A stretch of DNA of 64,000 bases from Methanobrevibacter sp. (GCF_030539665.1 NZ_JAUNXR010000001.1:428846-492845), one strand, 5' to 3'. Shown: positions 26,539 to 34,888, counted from the first letter of the stretch. Numbers and translations are program-made. The notes: a model not told the origin generated them from the sequence alone.

Positions 26539-27294
26539 TTAAAACTGGCCATTTACAGGCGTTGGAGATAAGTGAACTATTACATCCATGATTTCTGGAG
26601 GTATGAATCCTTTCATTAAAATTATGAACAGTACAATTATGAATCCAAGATATATGCTCATTCCTTTGGATGTTTTATTGTCAAACGGAAGGTATTTATT
26701 TATCTTATCCGGAAAAACAATCCAAATGTAGCAGAAAGTGCATATTACAAACACGACTATTCCTATCTGTAGGGAATTTATAAAAAGTAATGAGTCATAA
26801 CCTACCCAACAGATTATGAGATTTGCAAGAAGGTATATTTGTGGAGGATAACCCGCTACCTCTTCATCATTAACATATCTGTTTTTCTCATGAAAAGTAT
26901 GATATCTAAGTCCGATTCCAAGCATGGGGAGGCTTGTAAATATTCCTGCAAGAACTGAAAACAATATCGGTTCTCCAAGGACATAATACATTATTATGAA
27001 CCATCCTATTCCTACGGTGGAAAATGAAAGTATTAATATGGTGTCTGCTTGATGGATATATCCCAATCCAAAATTTCCACTTTCAAATACTATCAAATCC
27101 AATTTCAATCGTTTGTTTATTTTTTTAATAAAGGAAATCACATATATAGGTCCGCTAAATCCAATTCCCGTAGCAACAAGCATAGGTATGAATGCAGATT
27201 TGAATGTATATGCAATTAATATGACTAAAAAGGAATATATTATTATCAAAAGTACCTTTCCAATTTTCATTTTTCCTTCAAATGTTAAACTCAT
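26539..27294 (-). CDS. Multi-pass membrane protein, family A (intact copy)
   Basis: A 251-residue protein with about seven hydrophobic segments. AGGTGATTATT precedes ATG 27294. I do not recognise the family. The polar loop 'GIGLRYHTFHEKNRYVNDEEVAGYPPQIY' and 'CYIWIVFPDKINKYLPFDNKTSKGM' recur in the decayed neighbour at 27672-28122, showing a small local family. Probably a membrane component of unknown role. Confidence 0.6.
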   Translation of the reverse strand: MSLTFEGKMKIGKVLLIIIYSFLVILIAYTFKSAFIPMLVATGIGFSGPIYVISFIKKINKRLKLDLIVFESGNFGLGYIHQADTILILSFSTVGIGWFIIMYYVLGEPILFSVLAGIFTSLPMLGIGLRYHTFHEKNRYVNDEEVAGYPPQIYLLANLIICWVGYDSLLFINSLQIGIVVFVICTFCYIWIVFPDKINKYLPFDNKTSKGMSIYLGFIIVLFIILMKGFIPPEIMDVIVHLSPTPVNGQF

Positions 27295-27381
27295 AATAAT
27301 CACCTACTGGGGGGTATTAGTACTCAACATGGGTATAATATTTATCTTTTTATTTAAAATAAAATAGGGAGTGTATTTGGT

Positions 27382-27615
27382 TTAGTAGGCCAGATACATC
27401 AATCCCAGTCCGAGGGCTAGGAATACGTAGTTTACTCCGTAGGCCCAGAGGACTCTTTTCCAGTCTTTGTCTTCTTTTTTGTCTTTTTTGTAGAAGTAGT
27501 ATGTGGCTACTGTTCCGATAATCAAAAGTGCAAGGTATGGAATCACTGTTAGGATTCCTCTTGTTATGAACAGTATAATCGGAACGGCAAGCGCCAGTTT
27601 TATTTCATTTTTCAT
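27382..27615 (-). CDS. Small two-helix membrane protein
   Basis: A 77-residue protein from ATG 27615 (GGAGAG upstream) with two to three hydrophobic stretches separated by a highly charged loop 'YKKDKKEDKDWKR'. It lies between the two family-A membrane genes on the same strand. No family recognised. Confidence 0.55.
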   Translation of the reverse strand: MKNEIKLALAVPIILFITRGILTVIPYLALLIIGTVATYYFYKKDKKEDKDWKRVLWAYGVNYVFLALGLGLMYLAY

Positions 27616-27671
27616 ATACTCTCCTCTCTTATTTAAAGATGTATTTTTCAATTTATAATGGACGATTATTT

Positions 27672-28122
27672 TCAATAGTTATGTTGCAAAATATTCAACG
27701 TTTCCGGAGGCAACAATCCCTTTATCGATATTACAAACAGGATTATTATAACTCCTAGATATATTATAAGTCCAGGTAATGTTCTGTTGTCGAATGGAAG
27801 TATTTTATTGAATTTGTCTGGAAATACAATCCAGATATAACAAAATGCTCCAATAATCAATATTAATATTCTATTCAGGATGTATTCTGTATGGATTATT
27901 GAGAAGATTGAAACTAATGTTATGGCCAACAAGACAATGAAATATGCTCCAGGATCATATCCTCGCATGATTTCATCATTCGGATATTTGCTATCTTCAT
28001 TGAATGTTTTGTATCGAAGTCCAATCCCCATGCAAGGAAGAAATACTATCATCCCCATTGCAAATGAATATTAAAAGAAACGGTGCAATCATCAAAATGT
28101 ATTGTTTGAATGTAATTTTCAT
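27672..28122 (-). pseudogene. Decayed paralogue of the family A membrane protein
   Basis: The open frame 27672-28058 encodes 128 residues that align with the C-terminal half of the intact copy ('GIGLRYKTFNED', 'FCYIWIVFPDKFNKILPFDNRT', 'KGLLPPE'). Upstream, in another frame, ATG 28122 opens a hydrophobic stretch (QYILMIAPFLLIF) that aligns with the preceding part of the intact protein (YYVLGEPILFSVLAG), so a frameshift near 28055-28075 separates them. About 90 N-terminal residues of the family are missing altogether. The shorter frame might still be translated from ATG 28058, but without a ribosome binding site. Confidence 0.55.
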
Positions 28123-28262
28123 GTAATTGTTGTTTTATTTTCAAAATTATTTAAAATTTTCTTTATAAAAATTAATCTCAATTTTAATAAATGGCTTAAA
28201 TAATCTTTATATTGTATAATCAACAAAAAATATTTTATTATTATGTTAATTGAGGAGATAAG

Positions 28263-28613
28263 ATGATACCTGGAATGAATCCTAAGCAAATGAAAAAAAT
28301 GGAAAGACAAATGAAAAAGATGGGAATGGACATGAAAGAGCTTAAAAACGTTAAAGAGGTCATTATCCGTCTTGAAGATAAGGAATTAATCATTCCAAAT
28401 GCTGATGTTAGTATGATGAACGTCATGGGACAGGAAACCTATCAGGTAAGTGGAAAAGCTCATGAAGTTGAAATTGAACAGGAACTTGTTATTCCTGAAG
28501 AAGATATTGAAATGGTAGCTAATCAGGCCAATGTGTCTGCTGAAGAGGCTGAAGAAGCTTTAATTGAATGTGAAGGGGATTTGGCAGAGGCTATTTTGAA
28601 ATTGTCTCAATAG
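28263..28613 (+). CDS. nac: Nascent polypeptide-associated complex protein
   Basis: A 116-residue archaeal alpha-NAC homologue that binds nascent chains at the ribosome. The Met/Lys-rich N-terminus MIPGMNPKQMKKMERQ, the NAC domain (residues about 20-75) and a C-terminal UBA domain ('MVANQANVSAEEAEEALIECEGDLAEAILKL') are all present. GAGGAGATAAG precedes the ATG. The metallophosphoesterase gene follows after six bases. Confidence 0.95.
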   Translation: MIPGMNPKQMKKMERQMKKMGMDMKELKNVKEVIIRLEDKELIIPNADVSMMNVMGQETYQVSGKAHEVEIEQELVIPEEDIEMVANQANVSAEEAEEALIECEGDLAEAILKLSQ

Positions 28614-28619
28614 GATAAT

Positions 28620-29366
28620 ATGCTTACTATAGCCCATATTTCAGATTTGCATGTAAGTGACTCTGATTTCAATGAAGATGTATTTTTAGAGGCTGTTGAT
28701 GAAATCAATGCATTGGCTCCTGACTTCATTATTCTCACAGGCGACCTTACAAATAAGGGGTATTATACCCAATTCGAAAAGGTCAAGCAGTATTTGGAGC
28801 TATTTGACGCACCTATATTTGCTGTTCCTGGAAACCATGATGCTAGAAATCTAGGTGACGAAACATTTGAAGAGCTTATTGGTGAGGCTAGCTGGAAATT
28901 GGCTGATAAGGAGAACAAGTTTGTAGTTATAGGTCTTGACAGCTCCCTTCCAGATTTGAATGAGGGAAGCATTGGAAAGCCTCAAAAGCTATGGTTGGAC
29001 CATCAGCTTGACGAATGTGTGATCAACGAGCTTTTCACCATTGTTGCATTTCACCACCATATCATTCCAATTCCAAAAACCGGAAGGGAAAGAAATGTCC
29101 TATTGGATGCTGGAGACATTCTTAAGACATTGGTTGATCATGAAGTGGACATGGTTTTGGTTGGCCACAAGCACGTTCCCAACGTTTGGAAGATGAACAA
29201 TACATTGATAATAAATGCAGGTTCAATCTCTTCCAAAAAGCTTCGTGGAAACGATGTGAATTCATACAACATTTATTATATTGATGAAACAACAATTAAC
29301 ATTGTCCTGAAAAAGGTTGGTAAAGAACCGATTTCTTTAGGTCAATATCCTAAAAACGTTTATTGA
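28620..29366 (+). CDS. Calcineurin-like metallophosphoesterase (class III phosphodiesterase type)
   Basis: A 248-residue protein with the complete two-metal site: D-x-H in 'HISDLHVSD', GDLTN, GNHDAR, 'FHHHI' and GHKH, in order. This arrangement is that of CpdA-like class III cyclic-nucleotide phosphodiesterases, but related enzymes act on many phosphoesters. No signal peptide, so cytoplasmic. It is probably co-transcribed with nac, and sits 150 bases upstream of the NYN/palm gene pair, which raises the possibility of a nucleotide-degrading role there. Confidence 0.88.
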   Translation: MLTIAHISDLHVSDSDFNEDVFLEAVDEINALAPDFIILTGDLTNKGYYTQFEKVKQYLELFDAPIFAVPGNHDARNLGDETFEELIGEASWKLADKENKFVVIGLDSSLPDLNEGSIGKPQKLWLDHQLDECVINELFTIVAFHHHIIPIPKTGRERNVLLDAGDILKTLVDHEVDMVLVGHKHVPNVWKMNNTLIINAGSISSKKLRGNDVNSYNIYYIDETTINIVLKKVGKEPISLGQYPKNVY

Positions 29367-29515
29367 TTTTTCCTATAAAATCATATAAACCTTTTTTATT
29401 ATTAAATAAAGGCTTTTTATTGTTTTTTAGCTTTTAAATTACTTTTTTTTAATTAAGTTTAAATATAATGTGGTGTATAAATATTATATCATTATAGTTT
29501 GTTTTAGGTGGTTTT

Positions 29516-30541
29516 ATGAAAGTAGTGATAGATGCTTCTAATGTTGCACATTATAGTAAAAATAATAGTCTTCAACCTCATATGTCCAATCTTTTAGCGG
29601 CCGTCAAGGCGTTGGAGGAAAGTGGCGACGAGTTTGTAATAATTGCAGACGCTTCTCTTCGCCATAAGATTGACGATAAGGAAACCTTTGAAAAGCTATT
29701 GGAAAGCGATAATGTTGAAGAAGTTCCACCTGGAAACGATGCAGACCATTTTATTTTGGACATAGCTACTAAGGAAAATGCTAAAATATTGTCCAACGAT
29801 AAATTCAGGGATTATGCTGATGAATTTAGACATATCAAGTCAATGGTTATTCCGTTTACAATAGAAAATGGCAGATTAACTTTAGGTAAATCCAGCAGCA
29901 TCAAAAAGGATAAGAACATTTTACAGCATATTTCCGATGAGATTATCAAGCAGTTGACTTTTAAAAGATGGGAAGTCTATACAGGGAAGGAAGGAATTGA
30001 GATTTCTCCTTTAAACATCGCTAAACAGGCTATTATTCGCATTGACAATGAGGATGATTTCGGAAGCAAGCTTGAAAACATCTTTGCTAAAATCCCTCTC
30101 TTCAACAAGATCGTGGATATGGTTGATGATGTGGAAGTTGCAGCCCCATATGTTATTTTCGTTTTAGTTCATCCTAGGGACTATAAGATGGTTGTCAAAA
30201 ATGCAGGAAGCATTTCAGTTACAATTGCAGACAGGCTGCATCTTGAGAAAAAGCCTTTGATTCTTGTACGTAATGACTTATTTACCAAACCTAAAACTTT
30301 CGAGTTAAACATCATGCTGGCTGATGAGGTTACTGAAAACGCTCCATATAATGTGGTTATTCGCGTAAGCTCTCATGATGAGGTTTTCATTAAGAAAAAT
30401 TCAAGAAACATAGCCAGTACTATCGCTGCTCGTATCGGTTCATTCAAATTCCCATTTGTTTCTGTCAAGCCGGATATGATGTTAACCAGGCCTGGCGAAT
30501 TTGAAGTGGAATTGGAGAAGGGAGGAAGCTTCGATGACTAA
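29516..30541 (+). CDS. NYN/PIN (Zc3h12a-like) RNase-domain protein with duplicated C-terminal module
   Basis: A 341-residue soluble protein. Residues 1-110 form a NYN domain of the Zc3h12a (Regnase) type: 'KVVIDASNVAHYS', 'PPGNDADHFILD' and 'ILSNDKFRDY' supply the acidic residues of a metal-dependent endoribonuclease site. Residues about 210-267 and 276-334 are two copies of a 58-residue module (APY...VKNxxxIxxTIAxR...P...VxxDxxxxxxxFE). I do not recognise that module. AGGTGGTTTT precedes the ATG and TTTAAATATAAT lies at 29458-29469. The next gene starts inside its last codons, so the two products are translationally coupled. Confidence 0.8.
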   Translation: MKVVIDASNVAHYSKNNSLQPHMSNLLAAVKALEESGDEFVIIADASLRHKIDDKETFEKLLESDNVEEVPPGNDADHFILDIATKENAKILSNDKFRDYADEFRHIKSMVIPFTIENGRLTLGKSSSIKKDKNILQHISDEIIKQLTFKRWEVYTGKEGIEISPLNIAKQAIIRIDNEDDFGSKLENIFAKIPLFNKIVDMVDDVEVAAPYVIFVLVHPRDYKMVVKNAGSISVTIADRLHLEKKPLILVRNDLFTKPKTFELNIMLADEVTENAPYNVVIRVSSHDEVFIKKNSRNIASTIAARIGSFKFPFVSVKPDMMLTRPGEFEVELEKGGSFDD

Positions 30542-31736
30542 TAGCTTAACTAAATTTCTAATTAAGCTATACACTCATCTTAAGCCTATCAGCGTGGGCA
30601 CTAAATTTTTTCCAACTAATGAAATTGAAACAGAATATGTGGAGCTTTTTAACTTTACCCAAACAATTTTGCTTGAAATAGAGAAGGCTGAGATTACTTC
30701 AGACAGCATTCTGACAAATCTTAAGAGGGATATAGGTCCTGAAAACATGCCTGAGGATTTCAATTTCTATGAAATCAAGGCGGCGGAAAACAAGATTGAA
30801 GAATATGCCCTTGTAAGTAATATAATCATGGGGAGTGACCGTTATTTCTACATAATGCTTCAACGTCCAAGCAGTTTAATAAATGTTTTTGAAAAGATGA
30901 TTTATTATGAGGGTGGAGAGATACTTGAATTGGATTCTACTGAAATAGTTGCAAAGATGCCAAGTAAAAACGATGCAATAAGGCTAGGAATCAAAATGAT
31001 TGGAATGGGTCTTGAAAAAGGCATTCCGATAGTCTCAGCAGTTGGAATGACAGGGGCTGCAGCTATTGAAAGGTCACTTGAATACACCGACGAGGTCGGA
31101 AACTTCCCGGGAATAGCTTTCACAAAACTTGGAGGGGAATATGCATTGGTATTTGAATCCCCATTCAAATTCTCAAAAGGAAAATCAGAGGAATTTGACA
31201 ATTATCTTTTCATTGATTTGATCGATTCAACAAAATTCATCTCCAAATATGGAAGAAACAAGCTTGTTGAACTGATGACTGGAATAAGGCAGTTTATAGA
31301 ATCAGAATGTGAAGCCGAAATTGAAGGATATCGTGAAGGTGGAGATGATTTCATAGCGCGTTTTCCATCAAAGGACTTGGCAATTAGGGCAGGCCTTGAT
31401 GCGGCATGGTTTGCAGCAAACAACAATGCAAAAATAAGGGCAGGCATTGGTAAAAGCAGAAGGGAGGCAGGTCAACGTGCACAGTTGGTTGACAGTTTCA
31501 ATTCAACCTCACCATTGTCATTGGTTATTTTTGAATTGGCAAATGGCCTATACGCTTACAACATACCAACGGAATTCTCAAGAACTTTAATAAACATGTT
31601 AGATAACAAGAAAGGAAAATTAGTGGGAGTTTTCATCTTCGTATTTGTCTTAACATTCCTGTTGTGCATTTTTGGATTTGGATTGCTGAGCTTTGTTGCA
31701 GTTGCAATTGCAATCATATATGCTTTAGTAATTTAG
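30534..31736 (+). CDS. Membrane-anchored protein with tandem palm domains, GGDD in the second (GCH III/cyclase-like)
   Basis: A 400-residue protein, coupled to the NYN gene by an 8-base overlap (ATGACTAA) with GGGAGG upstream. The C-terminal palm has a strand with two acidic residues (FIDLID, Asp228 and Asp231), the hairpin GGDDF at 269-273 and 'IRAGIGKSRREAGQRA' after it. This is the layout of GGDEF, Cas10-type polymerases and archaeal GTP cyclohydrolase III, the last fitting best (GGDNF...KAGIGIGRT). Residues 137-150 align with 272-285 without gaps at a fixed offset of 135 (shared A, PSK, AIR), revealing an N-terminal palm whose GGDD is replaced by DSTE (134-137). Residues about 362-400 form one or two membrane helices. 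Product unknown: a nucleotide cyclase, a GTP cyclohydrolase or a signalling nucleotide synthase are all possible. Confidence 0.65.
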   Translation: MTNSLTKFLIKLYTHLKPISVGTKFFPTNEIETEYVELFNFTQTILLEIEKAEITSDSILTNLKRDIGPENMPEDFNFYEIKAAENKIEEYALVSNIIMGSDRYFYIMLQRPSSLINVFEKMIYYEGGEILELDSTEIVAKMPSKNDAIRLGIKMIGMGLEKGIPIVSAVGMTGAAAIERSLEYTDEVGNFPGIAFTKLGGEYALVFESPFKFSKGKSEEFDNYLFIDLIDSTKFISKYGRNKLVELMTGIRQFIESECEAEIEGYREGGDDFIARFPSKDLAIRAGLDAAWFAANNNAKIRAGIGKSRREAGQRAQLVDSFNSTSPLSLVIFELANGLYAYNIPTEFSRTLINMLDNKKGKLVGVFIFVFVLTFLLCIFGFGLLSFVAVAIAIIYALVI

Positions 31737-31802
31737 ATTGGTAAATTATATATGTTATCAGAATAATAAATTATATAAAAATAAAAAGGATTTTTTGATT
31801 AA

Positions 31803-32045
31803 ATGGCAAACGATGGAAAATTAGTTTTTATAATGGTTGTAGCACTTGTTGCATTTGGAATAGGTGCAGTTGCAGGTATTACTATTGGAATGGACAATGT
31901 AAACAATACCGATAACGCAACAGAAGTGACTCATATTGAAAATGTTACAGTTAACATGACCACTAATTTATCAGAGGAAAATGCCCCTATTTATGATCCT
32001 GATATTGATCATGTGGATTTCAACAACAATGAAACATTTTATTAA
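31803..32045 (+). CDS. Small membrane-anchored protein with Asn-glycosylation sequons
   Basis: An 80-residue protein: a membrane helix or signal anchor at residues 7-30, then a short acidic external tail with N-x-T/S sequons (NNT-, NAT, NVT, NMT, NLS, NET). Only a weak GGAT-like site lies 9 bases before the ATG. No family recognised. It may be exported to the cell surface. Confidence 0.55.
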   Translation: MANDGKLVFIMVVALVAFGIGAVAGITIGMDNVNNTDNATEVTHIENVTVNMTTNLSEENAPIYDPDIDHVDFNNNETFY

Positions 32046-32087
32046 TTAATTCTTTTTTTTAAAAAACTTCTTTTTTTAGTGATGGTT

Positions 32088-33320
32088 ATGAAAAGTTTAG
32101 ATTATATAAGTGATATTTCTGGAGGTTTATCCTGTATAAAAGACCTTGAAGTGGCTGGAAGTAAGGAAGGTAAATATGGTGTAGCTATTATTGTAAGCAA
32201 GGATAGTCAGGCGGCAGGAGTATTTACCTCAAACAAGGTTGTGGCAGCTCCAGTCAAATACACTAAAAAGATGCTTAAGAATGGAATTGTATCTGCAATT
32301 TTTGTAAACAGTGGAAATGCAAATTGCTTTACAGGCCAACAGGGAATTGAAGATTGTGAAGAATTGGTAAAACTTGTTTCTAAGGATTTGAAGATACCTG
32401 AAAGCGAGATAGCTATTGCATCTACCGGTGTAATTGGCCGTGAAATGCCAATGGACATTATCGAAAAGGTGGCTTATGAAACATTGTCAAAACTCGATGA
32501 TACTCCTGAGTCTTCATTGGAAGCTGCTAAAGCCATTATGACTACTGACACTGTTCCAAAGGAATTTGCAGTTGAAATTGCTTTGGAGAACAATGAAACA
32601 GTAAGGATAGGTGGAATTACAAAAGGAGTTGGAATGATAGCTCCTAATATGGGAACCATGCTTTGCTTTTTAGTCACTGATGCTGTGATGGATCATAAGT
32701 ACATTAAAAAGGCATTGAAAAAGGCTGTTGATGACAGCTTCAACATGATTGTAGTTGACGGCGATGAAAGTACCAATGACACTACATTGCTGTTGGCCAA
32801 CGGTGCTTCAGGGGTTGAAGTTGTTGAGGACGGCAAAATCAATGAAAGGTTCCAGAAAGGCCTTGATTATATCTGTAAGGTTTTGGCTAAAAAGCAGGTC
32901 CGTGATGGTGAAGGTGCATCAAAGATTATTGAGGCTACAGTTTCAGGGGCAAAATCTAAAGATGATGCCAGAAGGGCTGCAAAATCCATCATTTCATCTG
33001 CACTCGTAAAGTCAGCAGTATTTGGAGCGGACCCTAATTGGGGAAGAATTGCTGCTGCTGTGGGATATGCGGGAATTGATATGGATGAGACTGTTATCTC
33101 CATTGGCCTTGCAAATGATGAAGATTCAGTGTTCATGGTAAGGGAAGGCAATATTCTGGCTTTGGATGATACTCCTGAACTTAGGCAAGCTGAAGAGATT
33201 ATGAAAAGCGAGAGGATTTTCATAAATGTTGACTTGCATTTGGGGGATTGTTCTGCAACTGCATGGGGTTGCGACCTCACTTATGACTACGTCAAAATCA
33301 ATGCAGAGTATACTACCTAA
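32088..33320 (+). CDS. argJ: Bifunctional ornithine acetyltransferase / N-acetylglutamate synthase
   Basis: A 410-residue enzyme cycling the acetyl group in arginine biosynthesis. 'GVFTSNKVVAAPVK', 'NSGNANCFTG' and the autoproteolysis site 'GTMLCFLVTDA' (Thr nucleophile, near residue 187) are clear, as is 'GDGEGASK'-like 'VRDGEGASKIIE'. The precursor is self-cleaved into alpha and beta chains. Three starts are in frame (32079 GTG, 32082 ATG, 32088 ATG); AGTGAT at 32078-32083 is best spaced for 32088. argB is 6.5 kb away, not in an operon with it. Confidence 0.95.
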   Translation: MKSLDYISDISGGLSCIKDLEVAGSKEGKYGVAIIVSKDSQAAGVFTSNKVVAAPVKYTKKMLKNGIVSAIFVNSGNANCFTGQQGIEDCEELVKLVSKDLKIPESEIAIASTGVIGREMPMDIIEKVAYETLSKLDDTPESSLEAAKAIMTTDTVPKEFAVEIALENNETVRIGGITKGVGMIAPNMGTMLCFLVTDAVMDHKYIKKALKKAVDDSFNMIVVDGDESTNDTTLLLANGASGVEVVEDGKINERFQKGLDYICKVLAKKQVRDGEGASKIIEATVSGAKSKDDARRAAKSIISSALVKSAVFGADPNWGRIAAAVGYAGIDMDETVISIGLANDEDSVFMVREGNILALDDTPELRQAEEIMKSERIFINVDLHLGDCSATAWGCDLTYDYVKINAEYTT

Positions 33321-33414
33321 ATATTTAAATACTTTTAGTTAAATATAGTTTAATGTTATAGATTATTCTATTTTTAAATTATTTTCATTTAATAAATTAT
33401 TATGAGGAATTAAG

Positions 33415-33519
33415 ATGGCAAAAGTCAAAGGAACTAATAAAAGAACAAGACAAAAAAGAAGTTATACTAAACCAGGTAGTAAAAGAGGAAGAGGAGTAAA
33501 ACAAACCTGGAAAAAATAA
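33415..33519 (+). CDS. 34-residue highly basic protein
   Basis: ATG 33415, preceded by GAGGAATTAAG, opens a 34-codon frame: MAKVKGTNKRTRQKRSYTK then PGSKRGRGVKQTWKK, with 14 Lys/Arg and no acidic residue. It is followed by its own hairpin at 33519-33539, and a TTTAAATAC element (33324-33332) lies about 85 bases upstream of the ATG. The composition is that of a ribosomal or RNA/DNA-binding peptide, but it does not match eL41 or any small ribosomal protein I know. Too short for most gene callers. Confidence 0.65.
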   Translation: MAKVKGTNKRTRQKRSYTKPGSKRGRGVKQTWKK

Positions 33520-33545
33520 TTCTCTTATTTTTAGAGAATATTTAC
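33519..33545 (+). terminator. Hairpin after the 34-codon gene
   Basis: ATTCTCT (33519-33525) pairs with AGAGAAT (33533-33539) over a T-rich loop; the first base overlaps the TAA stop. The following T content is modest. Confidence 0.45.
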
Positions 33546-33918
33546 TCTCTTCAACTTCTTTTAATCAATTATTTCTCATTTTAACAATCTAATTTTTTAA
33601 TATTCATTTTATCTATTTTTATAGAACCTGCACATTGCATGGTTTGATAAGGGCTCTTGTGCTATATTCTGATAATTGACATGGATTTTATATTTTGATC
33701 TTAAATTTTTATCTGGACCATTAAAATTGCTTTCACTTCGAAATATTTATTTGGTTTAAACTTATTTATTTCATCTAAAAACAACAACAATCTTTTTATA
33801 TGTAATTTCACAAAATCATATCTATGCACTTCAACCATTCTTAAATATCAAAGGGAATATACTAATTTACATCTATTATGCGCATCTTAGATATGAGTAT
33901 AAACATAAGGTGAGTTTA
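33540..33918. other. Gene-free stretch before the accessory island
   Basis: About 380 bases with no supported gene. Apart from AT-rich runs it has a more GC-rich patch at 33625-33665 (gaacctgcacattgcatgg and onward) that could be a gene remnant or insertion scar, and TATA-like elements near 33797 (ctttttatatg) and 33840. Confidence 0.4.
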
Positions 33919-34365
33919 GTGAAATCATACTTTGATTTTAAACAGTTTCTTCCATTGGCAGAAGCCATTTTGGAAGAAAAGAGTCTTAAAATAGACGAAG
34001 TAAGTGAAGAATGTATTTATCGCACAGTAATAAACAGAGTTTATTATGCATGCTACAACCATACAAGAGAATGGTTGGAAGTTAAATACGGAATGAAAAC
34101 ACGAGTATTCGATGAAAGTCTTGGAAAAATGAGAAATAGAAAAAACAAGAGCTCTCATGTAATTGTTTATGAGGATTTGGAGGATATTTCAAATTTAGTT
34201 CCAAAAAATCTTAAAAAAAATTTCATAACTTTATCTTCAGATTTGAGAGCAATGTTTTTAAAAAGAATTGAAGCAGATTATAATTTATATAAAACAATAA
34301 ATTTGCAGGACGTTGAAAAGGTTATTGAGGATGGCATTAATTTAATGCAATTATTAAATTTTTAG
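33919..34365 (+). CDS. HEPN-like protein, probable RNase toxin or ligand-binding component
   Basis: A 148-residue all-helical protein. 'INRVYYACYNHTREWL' near residue 38 is the helix that marks HEPN proteins (usual form 'xNRxYYAxFHA'), and 'RKNKSSH' further on gives the R-x5-H pattern of HEPN ribonucleases. The start is GTG at 33919 with AGGTGAG five bases upstream. HEPN proteins are common toxins in archaeal toxin-antitoxin modules. Twelve bases later begins an unknown 128-residue partner, and an integrase fragment follows. Confidence 0.6.
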   Translation: MKSYFDFKQFLPLAEAILEEKSLKIDEVSEECIYRTVINRVYYACYNHTREWLEVKYGMKTRVFDESLGKMRNRKNKSSHVIVYEDLEDISNLVPKNLKKNFITLSSDLRAMFLKRIEADYNLYKTINLQDVEKVIEDGINLMQLLNF

Positions 34366-34377
34366 TTAGGTGGTTTC

Positions 34378-34764
34378 ATGTCAATTGAAATAATTAACAA
34401 TATTTTGGTTAATCCTTTGGAGGATTTTAGTGTTTGTAATCAGTTCAATTACGATTATTTAATTGAACAATGGAAATCTTATTTAAATAGTGGAATAAAA
34501 CAACTGAAATATTTTTTGGAGAGTATTCTAGATGAATTTCATGGGAGTTGCGTTGAATACATTCCATATTGGGATAATTCTTTTCTTCCTTTTTTCATTA
34601 TTAGAATTTCCCGTTCCATTCCATATAAAATTGCTAAAACATATTGGGACGTCATTTATGATAAGATGGAGGATTATTCAATTAGTCATGGTATTATTCC
34701 TTCATTTAACAAGATTAATTTCACAATTGACTATGAAACCATTCCTAGAAACTTTCTGAGGTAG
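34378..34764 (+). CDS. Unknown partner of the HEPN-like protein
   Basis: A 128-residue soluble protein with AGGTGGTTTC before the ATG. Aromatic-rich ('YIPYWDNSFLPFFIIRIS', 'YWDVIYDKMEDYS'). It lacks the GSxxxG/DxD motifs of a MNT-type nucleotidyltransferase antitoxin, so it is not the standard HEPN partner. Spacing of 12 bases implies one operon. By position it may be the antitoxin or a second effector; no family recognised. Confidence 0.55.
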   Translation: MSIEIINNILVNPLEDFSVCNQFNYDYLIEQWKSYLNSGIKQLKYFLESILDEFHGSCVEYIPYWDNSFLPFFIIRISRSIPYKIAKTYWDVIYDKMEDYSISHGIIPSFNKINFTIDYETIPRNFLR

Positions 34765-34888
34765 ATGTTATATTATGTATTTATCTATTTTTAGAGGATT
34801 TTGATGTTTGTAATATCATTTTCAATAAACGATATTCTTTATTAAACCTTAAAAATTTAATTATTATTTTTTTTAAATAATATCCTTA

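Noticed and set aside
32867..33280. 137-residue minus-strand frame opposite argJ
   Set aside because: Shadow of a certain gene; no initiation signals or domain.
33625..33665. Possible integrase attachment site in the GC-richer patch
   Set aside because: No second copy of the patch was found on the other side of the island, and no tRNA gene is adjacent.
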